IMG/VR virus record: IMGVR_UViG_3300023179_000070
Location: 1 to 64,000 of that record
Direction: 5' to 3' (one strand)
Source of the DNA: a virus
DNA length: 64,000 bases
Positions within the stretch are counted from its first letter, which is position 1. Every line of letters begins with the position of its first letter. Positions 8,558 through 18,572 of this stretch are shown here, in pieces. The position numbers were made by a program, and so were the translations under genes. The notes beneath the pieces were generated by a model, which was not told the DNA's origin, searched no databases, and saw only the letters and a program-made list of their open reading frames with translations.

Positions 8558-8782
8558 ATGGAAAATGATCCTATAAAAGATATTACTCTTTTTCAGATAA
8601 AGAGAAAAATTACAAATATATATAAGAATTTCTTTTTTATTCTTGAAGATTTAAGTGATTCTGGATATAATATAAATGATGAAACTTATCAAAAAATTCG
8701 TAAAAGAGTACTCGATAATGCTAATGATGCAGTAAGAGAGATCGAAGAAAGTTTCAGTAAAATTAATATAACATTAAAATGA
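8558..8782 (+). CDS. Small helical protein of tail assembly operon
   Basis: 74 residues, charged and almost fully helical (for example RKRVLDNANDAVREIEESFSKI). No family is recognised. It opens a four-gene run between the major tail protein and tape measure and overlaps the next gene by 4 nt (ATGA). Small proteins here often assist tail assembly. The start is ATG with an upstream AAAGGT. Confidence 0.45.
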   Translation: MENDPIKDITLFQIKRKITNIYKNFFFILEDLSDSGYNINDETYQKIRKRVLDNANDAVREIEESFSKINITLK

Positions 8783-9054
8783 AATCTAAAAGATTAAATT
8801 ATAATTTTCCTATAGATGAAATAATTGAAGGAAATCTTTCTGTTCAAAGTATTCAAAAAAGTTTAAAAGATAATTTTGGAATCTTGAAACCAAGTTTGAC
8901 AACATTTAAAAATCCTAATTTTATTAAAAATTATCAAAATTGGGATGATAATAAAAAACATCAATTTATTAAAACAATTGGTGGGGTAGTTTACTATGGT
9001 AAAATCAAAAATTATTTACAAGATTTAATTAATAATAATGGAGAAAAAATATGA
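8779..9054 (+). CDS. Small protein of tail assembly operon
   Basis: 91 residues, Lys/Asn/Ile rich, with predicted helices (YNFPIDEIIEGNLSVQSIQ; HQFIKTIGGVVYYGKIK). Family unknown. It overlaps both neighbours by 4 nt, indicating coupled translation within the tail assembly run. A role in tail assembly is inferred from context only. Confidence 0.4.
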   Translation: MKSKRLNYNFPIDEIIEGNLSVQSIQKSLKDNFGILKPSLTTFKNPNFIKNYQNWDDNKKHQFIKTIGGVVYYGKIKNYLQDLINNNGEKI

Positions 9055-9800
9055 AAACAATGTTTGAATTTGATATCTATCAAGAAAAAGAAATTGAAAA
9101 AGTAGATGTTTCTACTAATGAAAAAGGTGAAGAAGTAAAGATAACTTCTAAAGTTAAAACTACAATTCCAGTTAAACTAGGGATTAAAAAACCAACAAGA
9201 AGTCTTTTTGATGAAGCCGAATTGTTTTATGGAGTTAGACTTTCAGAAGGTATTAAAGCTGGATTATTGACTCGCGCACTACTTGCTAAAAGATTTAATA
9301 ATGATGGCGGAGTTCTAAGTGACGAAGAGCAAAAAGAGTATAATGATCTATATGTAGATTTTTTTAATCTTCAGGGCGATTTTCAAAAATTATCAATTAA
9401 AGAAGAGGCTATACGTTCACCAGAAGAGAAGAAAGAAGTTCAAAATATCATAGAAAAAATGACTGCAGCCAGAGAAAGATTACAAAAGTATGAGATGGCT
9501 CAAGCAAATCTATTTGAACAAACTGCAGAAAATAGGGCTAGAAATAAAACTATTATGTGGTGGGTACTTCAACTTAGTCTTATTGAAGGCGAAGATAAAA
9601 AGTTGAAAGAATTATTTACAGGTAATTCTTATGAAGAAAAACTTAAAAAATATGATGAAATTGAAGAATCTGATAATGTTCTAGAAAAAACAGCATTACA
9701 AAAACTACTTTATTTAATTAGTTTTTGGTATATTGGAAGAGCTGCAACTCAAGAAGAATTTGAAAAACTTTTGAATTTAATGCAAAAAAGTGATAAATAA
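9051..9800 (+). CDS. Putative tail assembly chaperone
   Basis: 249 residues, acidic and helical, with long Glu/Lys-rich stretches (residues about 100-160). It lies two genes before the tape measure, the usual place of the gpG-type chaperone that coats the tape measure during assembly. The start ATG is preceded by GGAG and overlaps the preceding gene. It is in the same frame as the gene that follows and ends with TAA, so a lambda-type G/GT frameshift is not evident. Family identity is not certain. Confidence 0.45.
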   Translation: MKTMFEFDIYQEKEIEKVDVSTNEKGEEVKITSKVKTTIPVKLGIKKPTRSLFDEAELFYGVRLSEGIKAGLLTRALLAKRFNNDGGVLSDEEQKEYNDLYVDFFNLQGDFQKLSIKEEAIRSPEEKKEVQNIIEKMTAARERLQKYEMAQANLFEQTAENRARNKTIMWWVLQLSLIEGEDKKLKELFTGNSYEEKLKKYDEIEESDNVLEKTALQKLLYLISFWYIGRAATQEEFEKLLNLMQKSDK

Positions 9801-9815
9801 TTAAGGTAAACGTGA

Positions 9816-10826
9816 GTGCAAACTCAAGAAAAAGCTCAATTAAGATTACTTTTTGTTGACATATTAAAGGGTTATAGTTTAGCCTATTATAAAAATAATA
9901 AATTATATTTTAAGCATAATACCAGTTTTGATTCTGGTGATATAGACCATCTTAGGCAGGAATTTATTGAGAAAGCTAAAAAAAACGGCTTACCAACAGA
10001 AATTGAAAAAGAAAAATATTTAATCGGTGAAGAGTTATGGTCAGAAGATAAGAATCAACAAATTAAAAATATAAAATATTCAATATCTGGTTTAAAACAA
10101 ACTAAATCTAAATTATTTAAAAGTGATGATATTAATGAAATAAACAATAAAATTAATGAAGAAAATTTAAAATTAATTGAATTAAATTCTGAAAGAAAAG
10201 AATTATTAGGTTTTACAGTAGAGGATTATGCAAATAAAAAAATTAATGAATATTATATGTTTAATACATTGCATAAGGATAAAAATTTAAAAGAAAAGTT
10301 CTTTTCTGAAGAGCAGTTTGATGAATTAGAGAATAAAGACTTATCTGATATATTAAATATATATAATAATATTAATAAAAATTTTATAGAAAACAATCTT
10401 AAAAAGATCGCTCTGTCTTCTTATTATCTTAGTTTGTATAATTTATGCTCAGATAGTGCTTATAATTTATATGGAAAACCTATAGTTTATTTAACTTTTT
10501 ATCAAATGGAGGTATTTGGATATGCTAAATACTTTAAAAATGCTTTATCTGAAGCAAAAAATAAGCCAGCTGATGAATATTTTGAAGATCCAGAAAAATT
10601 AATAGAATGGTTAGAAAGTAGTAAAAATGTGGAAGAAGTACTTAATAAAACAGAAGAAAATCACAAAGGAACCGAAGGAGCCATAGCTACTTCTATTGTA
10701 GGTGCTAAAAAAGAAGATTTAGATAAGATCAAAAAAGACGAAAATGGCATTAGTCTACATCAAGAAGCAGAGAAAAAAGGTGGAGTTTTAACTATGCAGG
10801 ATTTAATGAAAATGCATGGAGTTTAA
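9816..10826 (+). CDS. Putative second tail assembly chaperone
   Basis: 336 residues, helical and Lys/Glu/Asn rich. The N-terminus (LLFVDILKGYSLAYYKNNKLYFKH) resembles a folded adaptor segment, and residues about 60-150 look like coiled coil. It starts at GTG 9816 with AAGG 9 nt upstream. It lies directly before the tape measure gene, a position usually taken by the second chaperone. The call is contextual; no family signature was recognised. Confidence 0.4.
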   Translation: MQTQEKAQLRLLFVDILKGYSLAYYKNNKLYFKHNTSFDSGDIDHLRQEFIEKAKKNGLPTEIEKEKYLIGEELWSEDKNQQIKNIKYSISGLKQTKSKLFKSDDINEINNKINEENLKLIELNSERKELLGFTVEDYANKKINEYYMFNTLHKDKNLKEKFFSEEQFDELENKDLSDILNIYNNINKNFIENNLKKIALSSYYLSLYNLCSDSAYNLYGKPIVYLTFYQMEVFGYAKYFKNALSEAKNKPADEYFEDPEKLIEWLESSKNVEEVLNKTEENHKGTEGAIATSIVGAKKEDLDKIKKDENGISLHQEAEKKGGVLTMQDLMKMHGV

Positions 10827-10857
10827 TACCTAATACTATCATAATTAATAATATTTC

Positions 10858-10864
10858 GTGTAAT
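10858..10864 (+). promoter_or_regulatory. GTGTAAT box upstream of tape measure
   Basis: GTGTAAT lies 24 nt before the ATG at 10889, the same spacing as at the major tail protein. The leader contains AAAGGAATAAGGA, a strong ribosome site. Confidence 0.5.
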
Positions 10865-10888
10865 TCCTTATAGTTAAAGGAATAAGGA

Positions 10889-13800
10889 ATGGCTAAAACT
10901 TCGGCTACAATTTCAGTAGGTGCAGATACAAGGCAGCTCGAAAGAGATATTCAGAGCGCTTTAGCGCGTGATTTTAAATTCAAAGGATTTAGTGAAAAAG
11001 CATTTACTCAACCTCTTGGGCGTATTACTGGGGCTGCTAATGAATTTCAAAAATCATTAGATGCATCAAATGCTCGTGTTATTGCATTCGGAGCCAGTGC
11101 GGGTTTAATATATTCTGTAGAAAAAGCTTTTACATCATTAGTTAAAAGTACAATAGATGTACAAAAATCATTAACTGATATTAATGTTATTTTAAATACT
11201 AATTCGGCTAATTTACAAAGATTTGGAAATAGTTTATTTGATATTGCTAAAAATACAGCTCAATCTTTTGATACAGTAGCCCAAGCTGCAACAGAATTTG
11301 CAAGACAAGGTTTAACATTAGAAGAAACTTTAAAAAGAACAAAAGACGCACTGATATTAACACGTTTAAGCGGTTTAGATACTATTAGTTCTGTAGAAGC
11401 TTTAACTGCTACTCTTAATAGTTTTAATAAAGCGGGTTTAGATTCAACTGCCGTAATTAATAAATTAGCTAATGTTGACGCAGCATTTGCAGTAAGTAGT
11501 GGCGACCTTGCAGAAGCAATTAAACGAGTTGGTTCATCTGCAACTGACGCAGGAGTTAGTTTCGATCAACTATTAGCAATTGTAACAAGCGTGCAGCAAA
11601 CTACTGCTAGAGGTGGGGCAGTCATTGGAAATTCTTTAAAGACTATTTTTACAAGATTAGAAAGAACTTCTGTTTTAGATCAATTAGAGCGATTAGGAAT
11701 TCAAGTAAGAGATACTCAAGATAATACTTTACCAGCAATACAAATTTTAAGTAATTTGGCTAAAACATACGATACCTTAGGAGATGCTCAAAAATCTCAA
11801 ACAGCAGAATTAGTTGGTGGTGTATTTCAAATTAATATTTTAAAAGCAGCTTTAGGGGATTTAAACAAACAATATTCTGTATATAAAAATGCATTAGATA
11901 CAGCTGGATCTTCTACAGATGAAGCTATTATAAGAAATGAAAAATTAAATCAAACATTATCAGCATTAGTAAATAAAACTTTTGTTAACTTAACTAAAGT
12001 GGGTTCTGAGGTAGGAAATATTACATTAGCTCCAACTCTTACAAATACTTTAAATCTATTAAATAAAGGACTAGAATCATTATCTACCGACAGTAATTCA
12101 ACTGGAGGTAAAATAGCGAAAGGAGTATTAGAGGGACTTGGGTCATTTATAAGTGGCCCTGGAGTAGTATTAGTTACTGCAGTTTTTGGAAAATTATTTT
12201 TAAATTTAGCAAAATTTGCTTCTCAATCAATTCAAACATTATTAAATATAAATACTCAAGCAGATCAAAGAGCGCAAATACAAACTAAAATTAATCAAAT
12301 ATTAGCTCAAGAACCTAATTTAATAAGTGCAATATATAATAGACAGATTAGTGTTTTAGATGTAGAGAATAATATTTTACAAATCATTCGCCAACAAACA
12401 TTAGAAAGGGAAAGAGCCGCTGCTGTTTCAGCTGCAGTAACAGAAGGCTTGCTTGTAAGAGGAGTTTCAACAAAAGGCGGAACTTTAAAAGCAAAAAGTG
12501 GAGGATTTATACCTAATTTTAGCGCTTCAGAAATTTATGGAGCATTAGCTGGTGGATATGTACCAGGAAATATTCGTCAAATGAATATACCTGGACAAGG
12601 AAATATAACATACAATACCGCAGAAACAGTTAAAAATTTTCCAGGAATGAGTCAACCAGCTATTATGCCTCCACAAGGAAGTATAGCTGGAAAAAATTAT
12701 CAAAAACAATTTATTGGAGCGCATGGATTTAATCCTTATGCGTCTGGTGGATTTATTCCTAATTTTGCAGATTATATGATTGGCGGAAGAAGATTTTCAG
12801 CTTCTCAAATACCTTATGCAATTAAATCAAAAGTTATAACTTCAGAAGAAGCCCGAGCAGCTGGATATTTAAATACTACAGAAAGAAATCTTTTAAAACA
12901 AAAAGAAAAATCAGGAAGTTATCTTGTTCCTCCTATTTTTTCTAACTCTCCTTTATTAGCATTAAATCGTTATGAAAGAAAACAAGGATATACATTTAAT
13001 ACTCCTAAAGGAAATGTGGATGTTAATTTTCCAGTAATTCCATTTAATCAAAATTCTGCTGGATTTAAGTTAACAGATTTAAGAAAAAATTTAGATAAAG
13101 TTATAGATTCTTCTATTCAAAATTTTGCAACAAGTATTTATAAAACAAGACAACTAAATCCTCCGATTGATTTACCAAAAACAATTGAACAAGCAAAACA
13201 TGAATCTGAAGGACTTGCTGGATCAGTAGAAGGAACAATCGGAGGAATATTTGAGTCTGCTTTTAGATCTGCATTTGGTCGTAGTGTCAAAGCTGGACTT
13301 GGGGGTGGATTTGATGTAGGAAGAATTCCAAGAGATTTAGGTCTATTTTTTCCTGGTGCAATGCCTGGAGTTCCAGGAGATTTTAAAAGTTCTGATAGTG
13401 GTGGTAATAGAAAAAGTATGGCACTTAAAATTTTAAGATCTGAAGGCATGGTTTCAGTTTTAAATTTAATTGGTGGAAAAAATGCAGCTGCAGGATTTAT
13501 TCCTAATTTTACAGCATTAGATAGTGCGATAGGAAGAGAAGTGGCAGCGGGAACATCTATCTCTAGAATAAGAATTGGTAAAGATTCAAGATTAACATCT
13601 TCAGCAAATCCTCTTGGTCTAGGAGTTTATAATACAAAAGATGAACCAATGGGCCTTGGTCAAGGAGTACAAAGATATGGATCTAAAGCTAAAATGGCTG
13701 GTGCAGCAAATGGATTTATTCCAAATTTTGCTAATTCTAATTGGGGATTTTCTGAATATATTAGACCTGATGATCCATTAGCAACTCAAATGAAAGCTAA

Positions 13801-16800
13801 TACAGCAGCTATGGCTGAAAATGCTAGACAACAAAAAATTGCAGCTCAATCTATAAAAGATTTATCTACATCTGCAAATAAAGCTAATAAAGGTTTATCT
13901 CTTACTGGCGATAAGTTTTTACTTTTGTCTGCTTTAGCTCCAGTAATATTATCAACTGCTTCACAATTTGCCCCAAATAATAAAGGATTACAAAGAGGTC
14001 TAAATGCTGCTCAAACAACATTACAATTTGCAGGGCTTGGAGCAGGTATAGGTAGCGTTATTCCTGGCGTAGGAACTGCGATTGGAGGAGGAGTGGGTCT
14101 TGCAGCTGGAGGAGTTCTTGCGGCATATCAATACTTAGAAGATATTAAATCTGAAGATTTCAAAAATAAAATGGCAGAATATGAAAAATTAAAAGATGAA
14201 TTTAATAGTACTCAAAATGCAGTTCAACAACTACTTCCAACTATAGAAGAATATAAAAATGTTCAAATTTCTAATGTAGACGAAATAACTAAAAAAGCAA
14301 GATTAGATTTATTAAGAGATAAAATAATTGAAGTAACTAGTCAATTACCAGAAGAAATTGGTACAAAAATAATAGAAGGTTTTAATGCTGGAGAATTAGA
14401 TAAAATTCCAGATTTAATAAATCAAGGTCTTTTTGGAAAAAGTGCAGAATTAATAGAAAAAGAAGCTGTAACATTTTTAGAAGGACTTAAACTTGAAGGA
14501 CAAAAACCTGGAGACACAGAAAAAATAGCAAAAATATTAACTGGCGGAATTAATCCAGCGACAGGAAGAGGATTTGTTTCTCAATTTTTAGAAACTAAAG
14601 GAGGAAGAGAAAAAGCCTCTGAAATAGTTGATCAATTAGCAGCTTTAAGAAGAGGTCAAACTATATCCATTGGCGGAGTTCAAGTAGGAGGTGGTGGAGG
14701 ACCTATAATTGAAAAGAATATATTTGGTACTCCACAATTAACTAAAGGTGGGGCAGCAAAATTATCAGCAATATTTAGTGCTTTAGATCCAATATATTCT
14801 TCTACAGTAGAAGGACAAAAATATTTTGAAGATATTAAAAATGAAGCAAAAAATATAGCTCTTTCCACGGGTGATGAGAATAAAGTTTTAGATTCTATTA
14901 TTAATAATTTACAAAAGAGATTAGCTTTAAGTCAACAAGCTTTAAAATCAGAAGAAATAAATGTTGTTGACGCAAAAAGTTTTGCAGCATCTTTTGCTAA
15001 AGGTCAATTAACTAGAGAAAAGATAAATAAATATTTAGAACAGCAAGCTAAACTAGAAGAAAATCAACCTGCATATATGATTGGAGCAGAATTTGAAAAT
15101 CTACTAACATCTGTAGATAAAGAAGTATTAAATTTTGAATCAAGAGATAAAATTCAAAAAGATCTTATAAATGGACAAAAAGATTTAGCTAATCAATATC
15201 TAAAAGGTAAAATAGATTATGATGAATATTTAGGCGCCTTAAAAAGTTTGAAAGAAAGTAGTATTTTGTTGGATAAAAGGCAAAGAGGTCAATTATTTGC
15301 AGAAGATTTTAGAACTGGAAGACAAACTCAAAGAGAATCTAGAATATTAAACAAACAAACAAAAATAGGTGATTTTTCACAAGCATTTTTTGATGAATTT
15401 GATAATCGGTCTGAGGATTCTTATCGTCAAGCTCAACTTGGAGCAGCTGATACAGCTAGAACAATTAAAAGCGAGTTTAATAATGCTTTCTTATCTTTTG
15501 CTAATGGAACAGCTACTGCTAGTGATGCATTTACAAAGATGGCTCTTAATATCAGTGATAAAATACAACAGTTGGCTCTTGAATTTAGTACTAATCTTAT
15601 TTTTGGTAAACTTTTCGGTAGTACTAGCAATATATTTGGTGGCGGTGGAGGTGGATTATTTGGAAGTTTATTTGGCAAATCACAAGGTGGATTAATTAAA
15701 GGTTATTCTACTGGAGGACATGTTTTTGGAGGATCAGGAAGTAAAGATGATGTTCCAGCTATGTTAAGTCAAGGAGAGTATGTTGTTAGAAAAAATGCTG
15801 TTAAAAAATATGGTTTAGAATATTTACAAATGCTTAATGAAGGAAAAGTAGATAAAAAGTTTGCTGGAGGCGCTGCTGCTCTTTTAGTTGCAGGGCTTAG
15901 TCAAGCAATAAAAACGAATCCAACTAATAATTCTCCTTTTACAGGTGTTGCTTCATTGATGATTTCTAATAAAAATAAAAATAATAAATTTTTAAAATAT
16001 GGTGGAATAATTCAAGGATTTGCTGAAGGCGGATTTGCAAATTTTGGTAAGGAAATAGGAAGTGGGCAAGCTTTTGGAGTATTTACGGGTTCAACGTTAG
16101 GAATTAGCGAGGCAAGAGCTGGGACCCCAAAAGATGTTGCTCTAGCTAAATATTCAGGTTTAGGATCATCTGCAAAATACAATGGACAACCTGCTAGTTC
16201 AATTCAACAAAAAACATTTAATTCAACTTTCTTACCAGTATTCTCTAGTGCTTATGATCAAACTGCGGCTCAACTCGCGGCTGCCAAAAACGTATCCTCA
16301 ACATCCTCAGTGGCCCCTTTTATTTCAAGATCCAATAGAGAAGAAGAGTTTTTTAAATCTGGTGGAAGAGTCCAAAAATTTGCAGATGGAGGAGAATCTA
16401 AATTTTTAGGAGAAAATGTTTATAGATATAATGATCCTCTTAATCCAACTGGTGGACAAAATATCATTGATCCAAGACTTAGTTTACAAGCGATTCTTGA
16501 TCAAAATAATCCTCAAAATAGAATAAGACAAGAAAGAGAACGAGCTTTATATGATTATTTAAATTATGTTGCTGGAGTTAATGAAAGTAATCGCAGAAGT
16601 TTAGAAGAAAATATTCGCGTAAATCAAGAAATACAAAATCAATATAATACTCAAAAAAGTGCAAAGAGCAGAGGAGCTTATATGTCTTTTGGATTAGGTT
16701 TAGCTTCAGCAGGATTAGGATTTTTAGCAAAAGGAGGAGAAGTTAAAAAATTTGCTTCTGGAGGAAGTAGTGAAGATGATGTTCCAGCTTTACTTATGGG

Positions 16801-17158
16801 TGGAGAATTTGTAATGAAAAAAGAAGCGGTTAATATGTATGGTAAAAAATTCTTTGATGATCTTAACGCTGGAAGAGCTAAAAAATTTGCAGATGGTGGA
16901 GCAGTTAGTAATGTTGTTGATGGAACAGGTTCTACTAATTATTCTCCAACAAGTAATGTAAATGTAACAATTAATTTAAATCAAGAAAATGTAATAAGTG
17001 AAAAAAGTGAAACAAATACAAGCGCGAATAATCAAGAAGAAGCAAAGAGAACTAAAATGCTAGCTGAACAAGTTAAAACTCAAGTAATGAGAGTCATCAC
17101 AGAGCAACAAAGACCAGGTGGTTTATTAAGTAGTTCAGTATATAGTAAAAAACGTTAA
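10889..17158 (+). CDS. Tail tape measure protein
   Basis: At 2089 residues it is the longest gene here. Residues about 50-350 match the TP901-type tape measure core (SVEALTATLNSFNKAGLD, LAEAIKRVGSSATDAGVS, GNSLKTIFTRLERTS). The middle has at least four GFIPNF motifs (from roughly residues 545, 623, 867 and 945), hydrophobic segments near residues 1010-1090 and long coiled-coil regions. The C-terminal part contains two copies of a DDVPAML/DDVPALL-xGEYV-AVKKYG module (near residues 1620 and 1970), typical of tape measure C-termini. Tape measures set tail length and are ejected into the cell. Length scaling would imply a long tail of roughly 300 nm, an inference from the usual residue-to-length ratio. 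Confidence 0.93.
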   Translation: MAKTSATISVGADTRQLERDIQSALARDFKFKGFSEKAFTQPLGRITGAANEFQKSLDASNARVIAFGASAGLIYSVEKAFTSLVKSTIDVQKSLTDINVILNTNSANLQRFGNSLFDIAKNTAQSFDTVAQAATEFARQGLTLEETLKRTKDALILTRLSGLDTISSVEALTATLNSFNKAGLDSTAVINKLANVDAAFAVSSGDLAEAIKRVGSSATDAGVSFDQLLAIVTSVQQTTARGGAVIGNSLKTIFTRLERTSVLDQLERLGIQVRDTQDNTLPAIQILSNLAKTYDTLGDAQKSQTAELVGGVFQINILKAALGDLNKQYSVYKNALDTAGSSTDEAIIRNEKLNQTLSALVNKTFVNLTKVGSEVGNITLAPTLTNTLNLLNKGLESLSTDSNSTGGKIAKGVLEGLGSFISGPGVVLVTAVFGKLFLNLAKFASQSIQTLLNINTQADQRAQIQTKINQILAQEPNLISAIYNRQISVLDVENNILQIIRQQTLERERAAAVSAAVTEGLLVRGVSTKGGTLKAKSGGFIPNFSASEIYGALAGGYVPGNIRQMNIPGQGNITYNTAETVKNFPGMSQPAIMPPQGSIAGKNYQKQFIGAHGFNPYASGGFIPNFADYMIGGRRFSASQIPYAIKSKVITSEEARAAGYLNTTERNLLKQKEKSGSYLVPPIFSNSPLLALNRYERKQGYTFNTPKGNVDVNFPVIPFNQNSAGFKLTDLRKNLDKVIDSSIQNFATSIYKTRQLNPPIDLPKTIEQAKHESEGLAGSVEGTIGGIFESAFRSAFGRSVKAGLGGGFDVGRIPRDLGLFFPGAMPGVPGDFKSSDSGGNRKSMALKILRSEGMVSVLNLIGGKNAAAGFIPNFTALDSAIGREVAAGTSISRIRIGKDSRLTSSANPLGLGVYNTKDEPMGLGQGVQRYGSKAKMAGAANGFIPNFANSNWGFSEYIRPDDPLATQMKANTAAMAENARQQKIAAQSIKDLSTSANKANKGLSLTGDKFLLLSALAPVILSTASQFAPNNKGLQRGLNAAQTTLQFAGLGAGIGSVIPGVGTAIGGGVGLAAGGVLAAYQYLEDIKSEDFKNKMAEYEKLKDEFNSTQNAVQQLLPTIEEYKNVQISNVDEITKKARLDLLRDKIIEVTSQLPEEIGTKIIEGFNAGELDKIPDLINQGLFGKSAELIEKEAVTFLEGLKLEGQKPGDTEKIAKILTGGINPATGRGFVSQFLETKGGREKASEIVDQLAALRRGQTISIGGVQVGGGGGPIIEKNIFGTPQLTKGGAAKLSAIFSALDPIYSSTVEGQKYFEDIKNEAKNIALSTGDENKVLDSIINNLQKRLALSQQALKSEEINVVDAKSFAASFAKGQLTREKINKYLEQQAKLEENQPAYMIGAEFENLLTSVDKEVLNFESRDKIQKDLINGQKDLANQYLKGKIDYDEYLGALKSLKESSILLDKRQRGQLFAEDFRTGRQTQRESRILNKQTKIGDFSQAFFDEFDNRSEDSYRQAQLGAADTARTIKSEFNNAFLSFANGTATASDAFTKMALNISDKIQQLALEFSTNLIFGKLFGSTSNIFGGGGGGLFGSLFGKSQGGLIKGYSTGGHVFGGSGSKDDVPAMLSQGEYVVRKNAVKKYGLEYLQMLNEGKVDKKFAGGAAALLVAGLSQAIKTNPTNNSPFTGVASLMISNKNKNNKFLKYGGIIQGFAEGGFANFGKEIGSGQAFGVFTGSTLGISEARAGTPKDVALAKYSGLGSSAKYNGQPASSIQQKTFNSTFLPVFSSAYDQTAAQLAAAKNVSSTSSVAPFISRSNREEEFFKSGGRVQKFADGGESKFLGENVYRYNDPLNPTGGQNIIDPRLSLQAILDQNNPQNRIRQERERALYDYLNYVAGVNESNRRSLEENIRVNQEIQNQYNTQKSAKSRGAYMSFGLGLASAGLGFLAKGGEVKKFASGGSSEDDVPALLMGGEFVMKKEAVNMYGKKFFDDLNAGRAKKFADGGAVSNVVDGTGSTNYSPTSNVNVTINLNQENVISEKSETNTSANNQEEAKRTKMLAEQVKTQVMRVITEQQRPGGLLSSSVYSKKR

Positions 17159-18571
17159 TTATAAAATTAATTTTGCAGAAAAATTAATTAAATCTTTTTC
17201 AGATATAACTTGATTTTTATTTATAGAAGAGTTTTGATTGATATATTGTTTTAAAGTATCTAAAGAATAAGAATATTTAAATAAAAATGTTATATAATCT
17301 TTATCATTTAATAGAGTTTTATATTTTTGATAAAGTTTAAGATTTCCACTGCTTTCAATATAAAACTTTTCATTATCACAAAAATTCGTAATAAATTGTA
17401 TATAAAGAGTACATTGATCATCAATTTCTTCTGCTTTAATAATTTCAGCTTTCAAAATATTTCTATTTTGTAAATAATCTAAATCAATTCTTGAGTCAAT
17501 GTAATTAATTAAATTTTTGTCATAATATCCAATATAATCTTTTTGTATATTATAATTATTATCTAATACTGAATCTGTATTAATATCATCTGATAAACAG
17601 ATAGTTTTATTTATTTCATTTTTTCTTAATAAAGGCAAATATTTCTTAAAGATCATATCATTAATTGATAGTTCTTGATCTAAACTAACCTCAAGGCTTT
17701 CTTTATTGAATAAATAAATATAATTTTGATAGAATATTAATGTTTCATTGTTAACTGATTGCTTGTAAATTTTACCTATATCTAATACTTGATTTGAATA
17801 AAATTCTGAGAATAAATTATTAATATCTTCTTCGTCTTCTTTATCTTTTAAAAATTTATATATTTCAGATTGAACATAATTTAATGGAATAACAGTAATA
17901 TTTAAATTTTCAGATATTTCTACGATATCACTTTCAATAAAAGGTACGGTTAATAACACTGTATTTTCATTAACATCTAACCAATTTTTTTCAATATTTT
18001 CAACAAATAAATTACTTAAGTTCTTATTTTTTAATATACGATTCGATACTTTAGTTAATACAAGAAAAGAATAAATTTCTTTTTGTTTAAAATATTCTTT
18101 ATTTATTAGAAATTTTATATTTAAATAGTCACTACTTCTATAAATTTTATTAAATAGATCGTTTTTGCTTATATTATCTATTTCTGGATATTCACCTTCT
18201 ACTCTAAAATCTTCTTGATTATCATTATTATAATCAATTTCAAATAAAAGATTTTTAAAAAATCCAAGTTTATTATTGATTCTTTTATATGATTCATAAT
18301 TATTTAAAAAATCATATTTAAATATATTTTTAGCTTTATTTTTTAGTAAATTAGAGAAATATTTTGTTTTCTTGGCTCCTTCTAAACTTTCCATTCTATG
18401 TTCGATTATTGGTTCATAATTTTGTAGACCCGTATAATTTTCAATTAATGTATTATCTTCATTTCTTATTTTAATATTATAACTTGGAAATGGTTGATTT
18501 ATATCTATATAATTAGGAATATCTCTTAAAGTCTCCCATTCTAAAGTTAAATTGATATTTTTAATTTTCAT
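17159..18571 (-). CDS. Tail-tip operon protein of unknown function
   Basis: About 470 residues, Asn/Lys/Ile/Asp rich. The best start is ATG at 18571, 1 nt after the stop of the J-like gene; an upstream TTG at 18598 would overlap that gene. It is the last gene of the inverted M-L-K-I-J operon, where lambdoid and related phages often encode a fibre, fibre chaperone or tip-associated protein. No domain is recognised. Its stop abuts the tape measure stop in a convergent arrangement with only a weak AT-rich hairpin between. Confidence 0.55.
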   Translation of the reverse strand: MKIKNINLTLEWETLRDIPNYIDINQPFPSYNIKIRNEDNTLIENYTGLQNYEPIIEHRMESLEGAKKTKYFSNLLKNKAKNIFKYDFLNNYESYKRINNKLGFFKNLLFEIDYNNDNQEDFRVEGEYPEIDNISKNDLFNKIYRSSDYLNIKFLINKEYFKQKEIYSFLVLTKVSNRILKNKNLSNLFVENIEKNWLDVNENTVLLTVPFIESDIVEISENLNITVIPLNYVQSEIYKFLKDKEDEEDINNLFSEFYSNQVLDIGKIYKQSVNNETLIFYQNYIYLFNKESLEVSLDQELSINDMIFKKYLPLLRKNEINKTICLSDDINTDSVLDNNYNIQKDYIGYYDKNLINYIDSRIDLDYLQNRNILKAEIIKAEEIDDQCTLYIQFITNFCDNEKFYIESSGNLKLYQKYKTLLNDKDYITFLFKYSYSLDTLKQYINQNSSINKNQVISEKDLINFSAKLIL

Positions 18572-18572
18572 T

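Noticed and set aside
9051-9830. Programmed frameshift joining the two tail assembly chaperone genes
   Set aside because: Both genes are in the same frame, separated by TAA and further in-frame stops; no clear slippery site was seen.
13138-13449. Minus-strand frames inside the tape measure gene (also 14680-14868 and 15433-15678)
   Set aside because: They are antisense to a well-supported tape measure frame and are low in complexity.
15369-15695. Alternative plus-strand frame inside the tape measure gene
   Set aside because: Leu-rich composition from the shifted frame of a real gene; no start signal.
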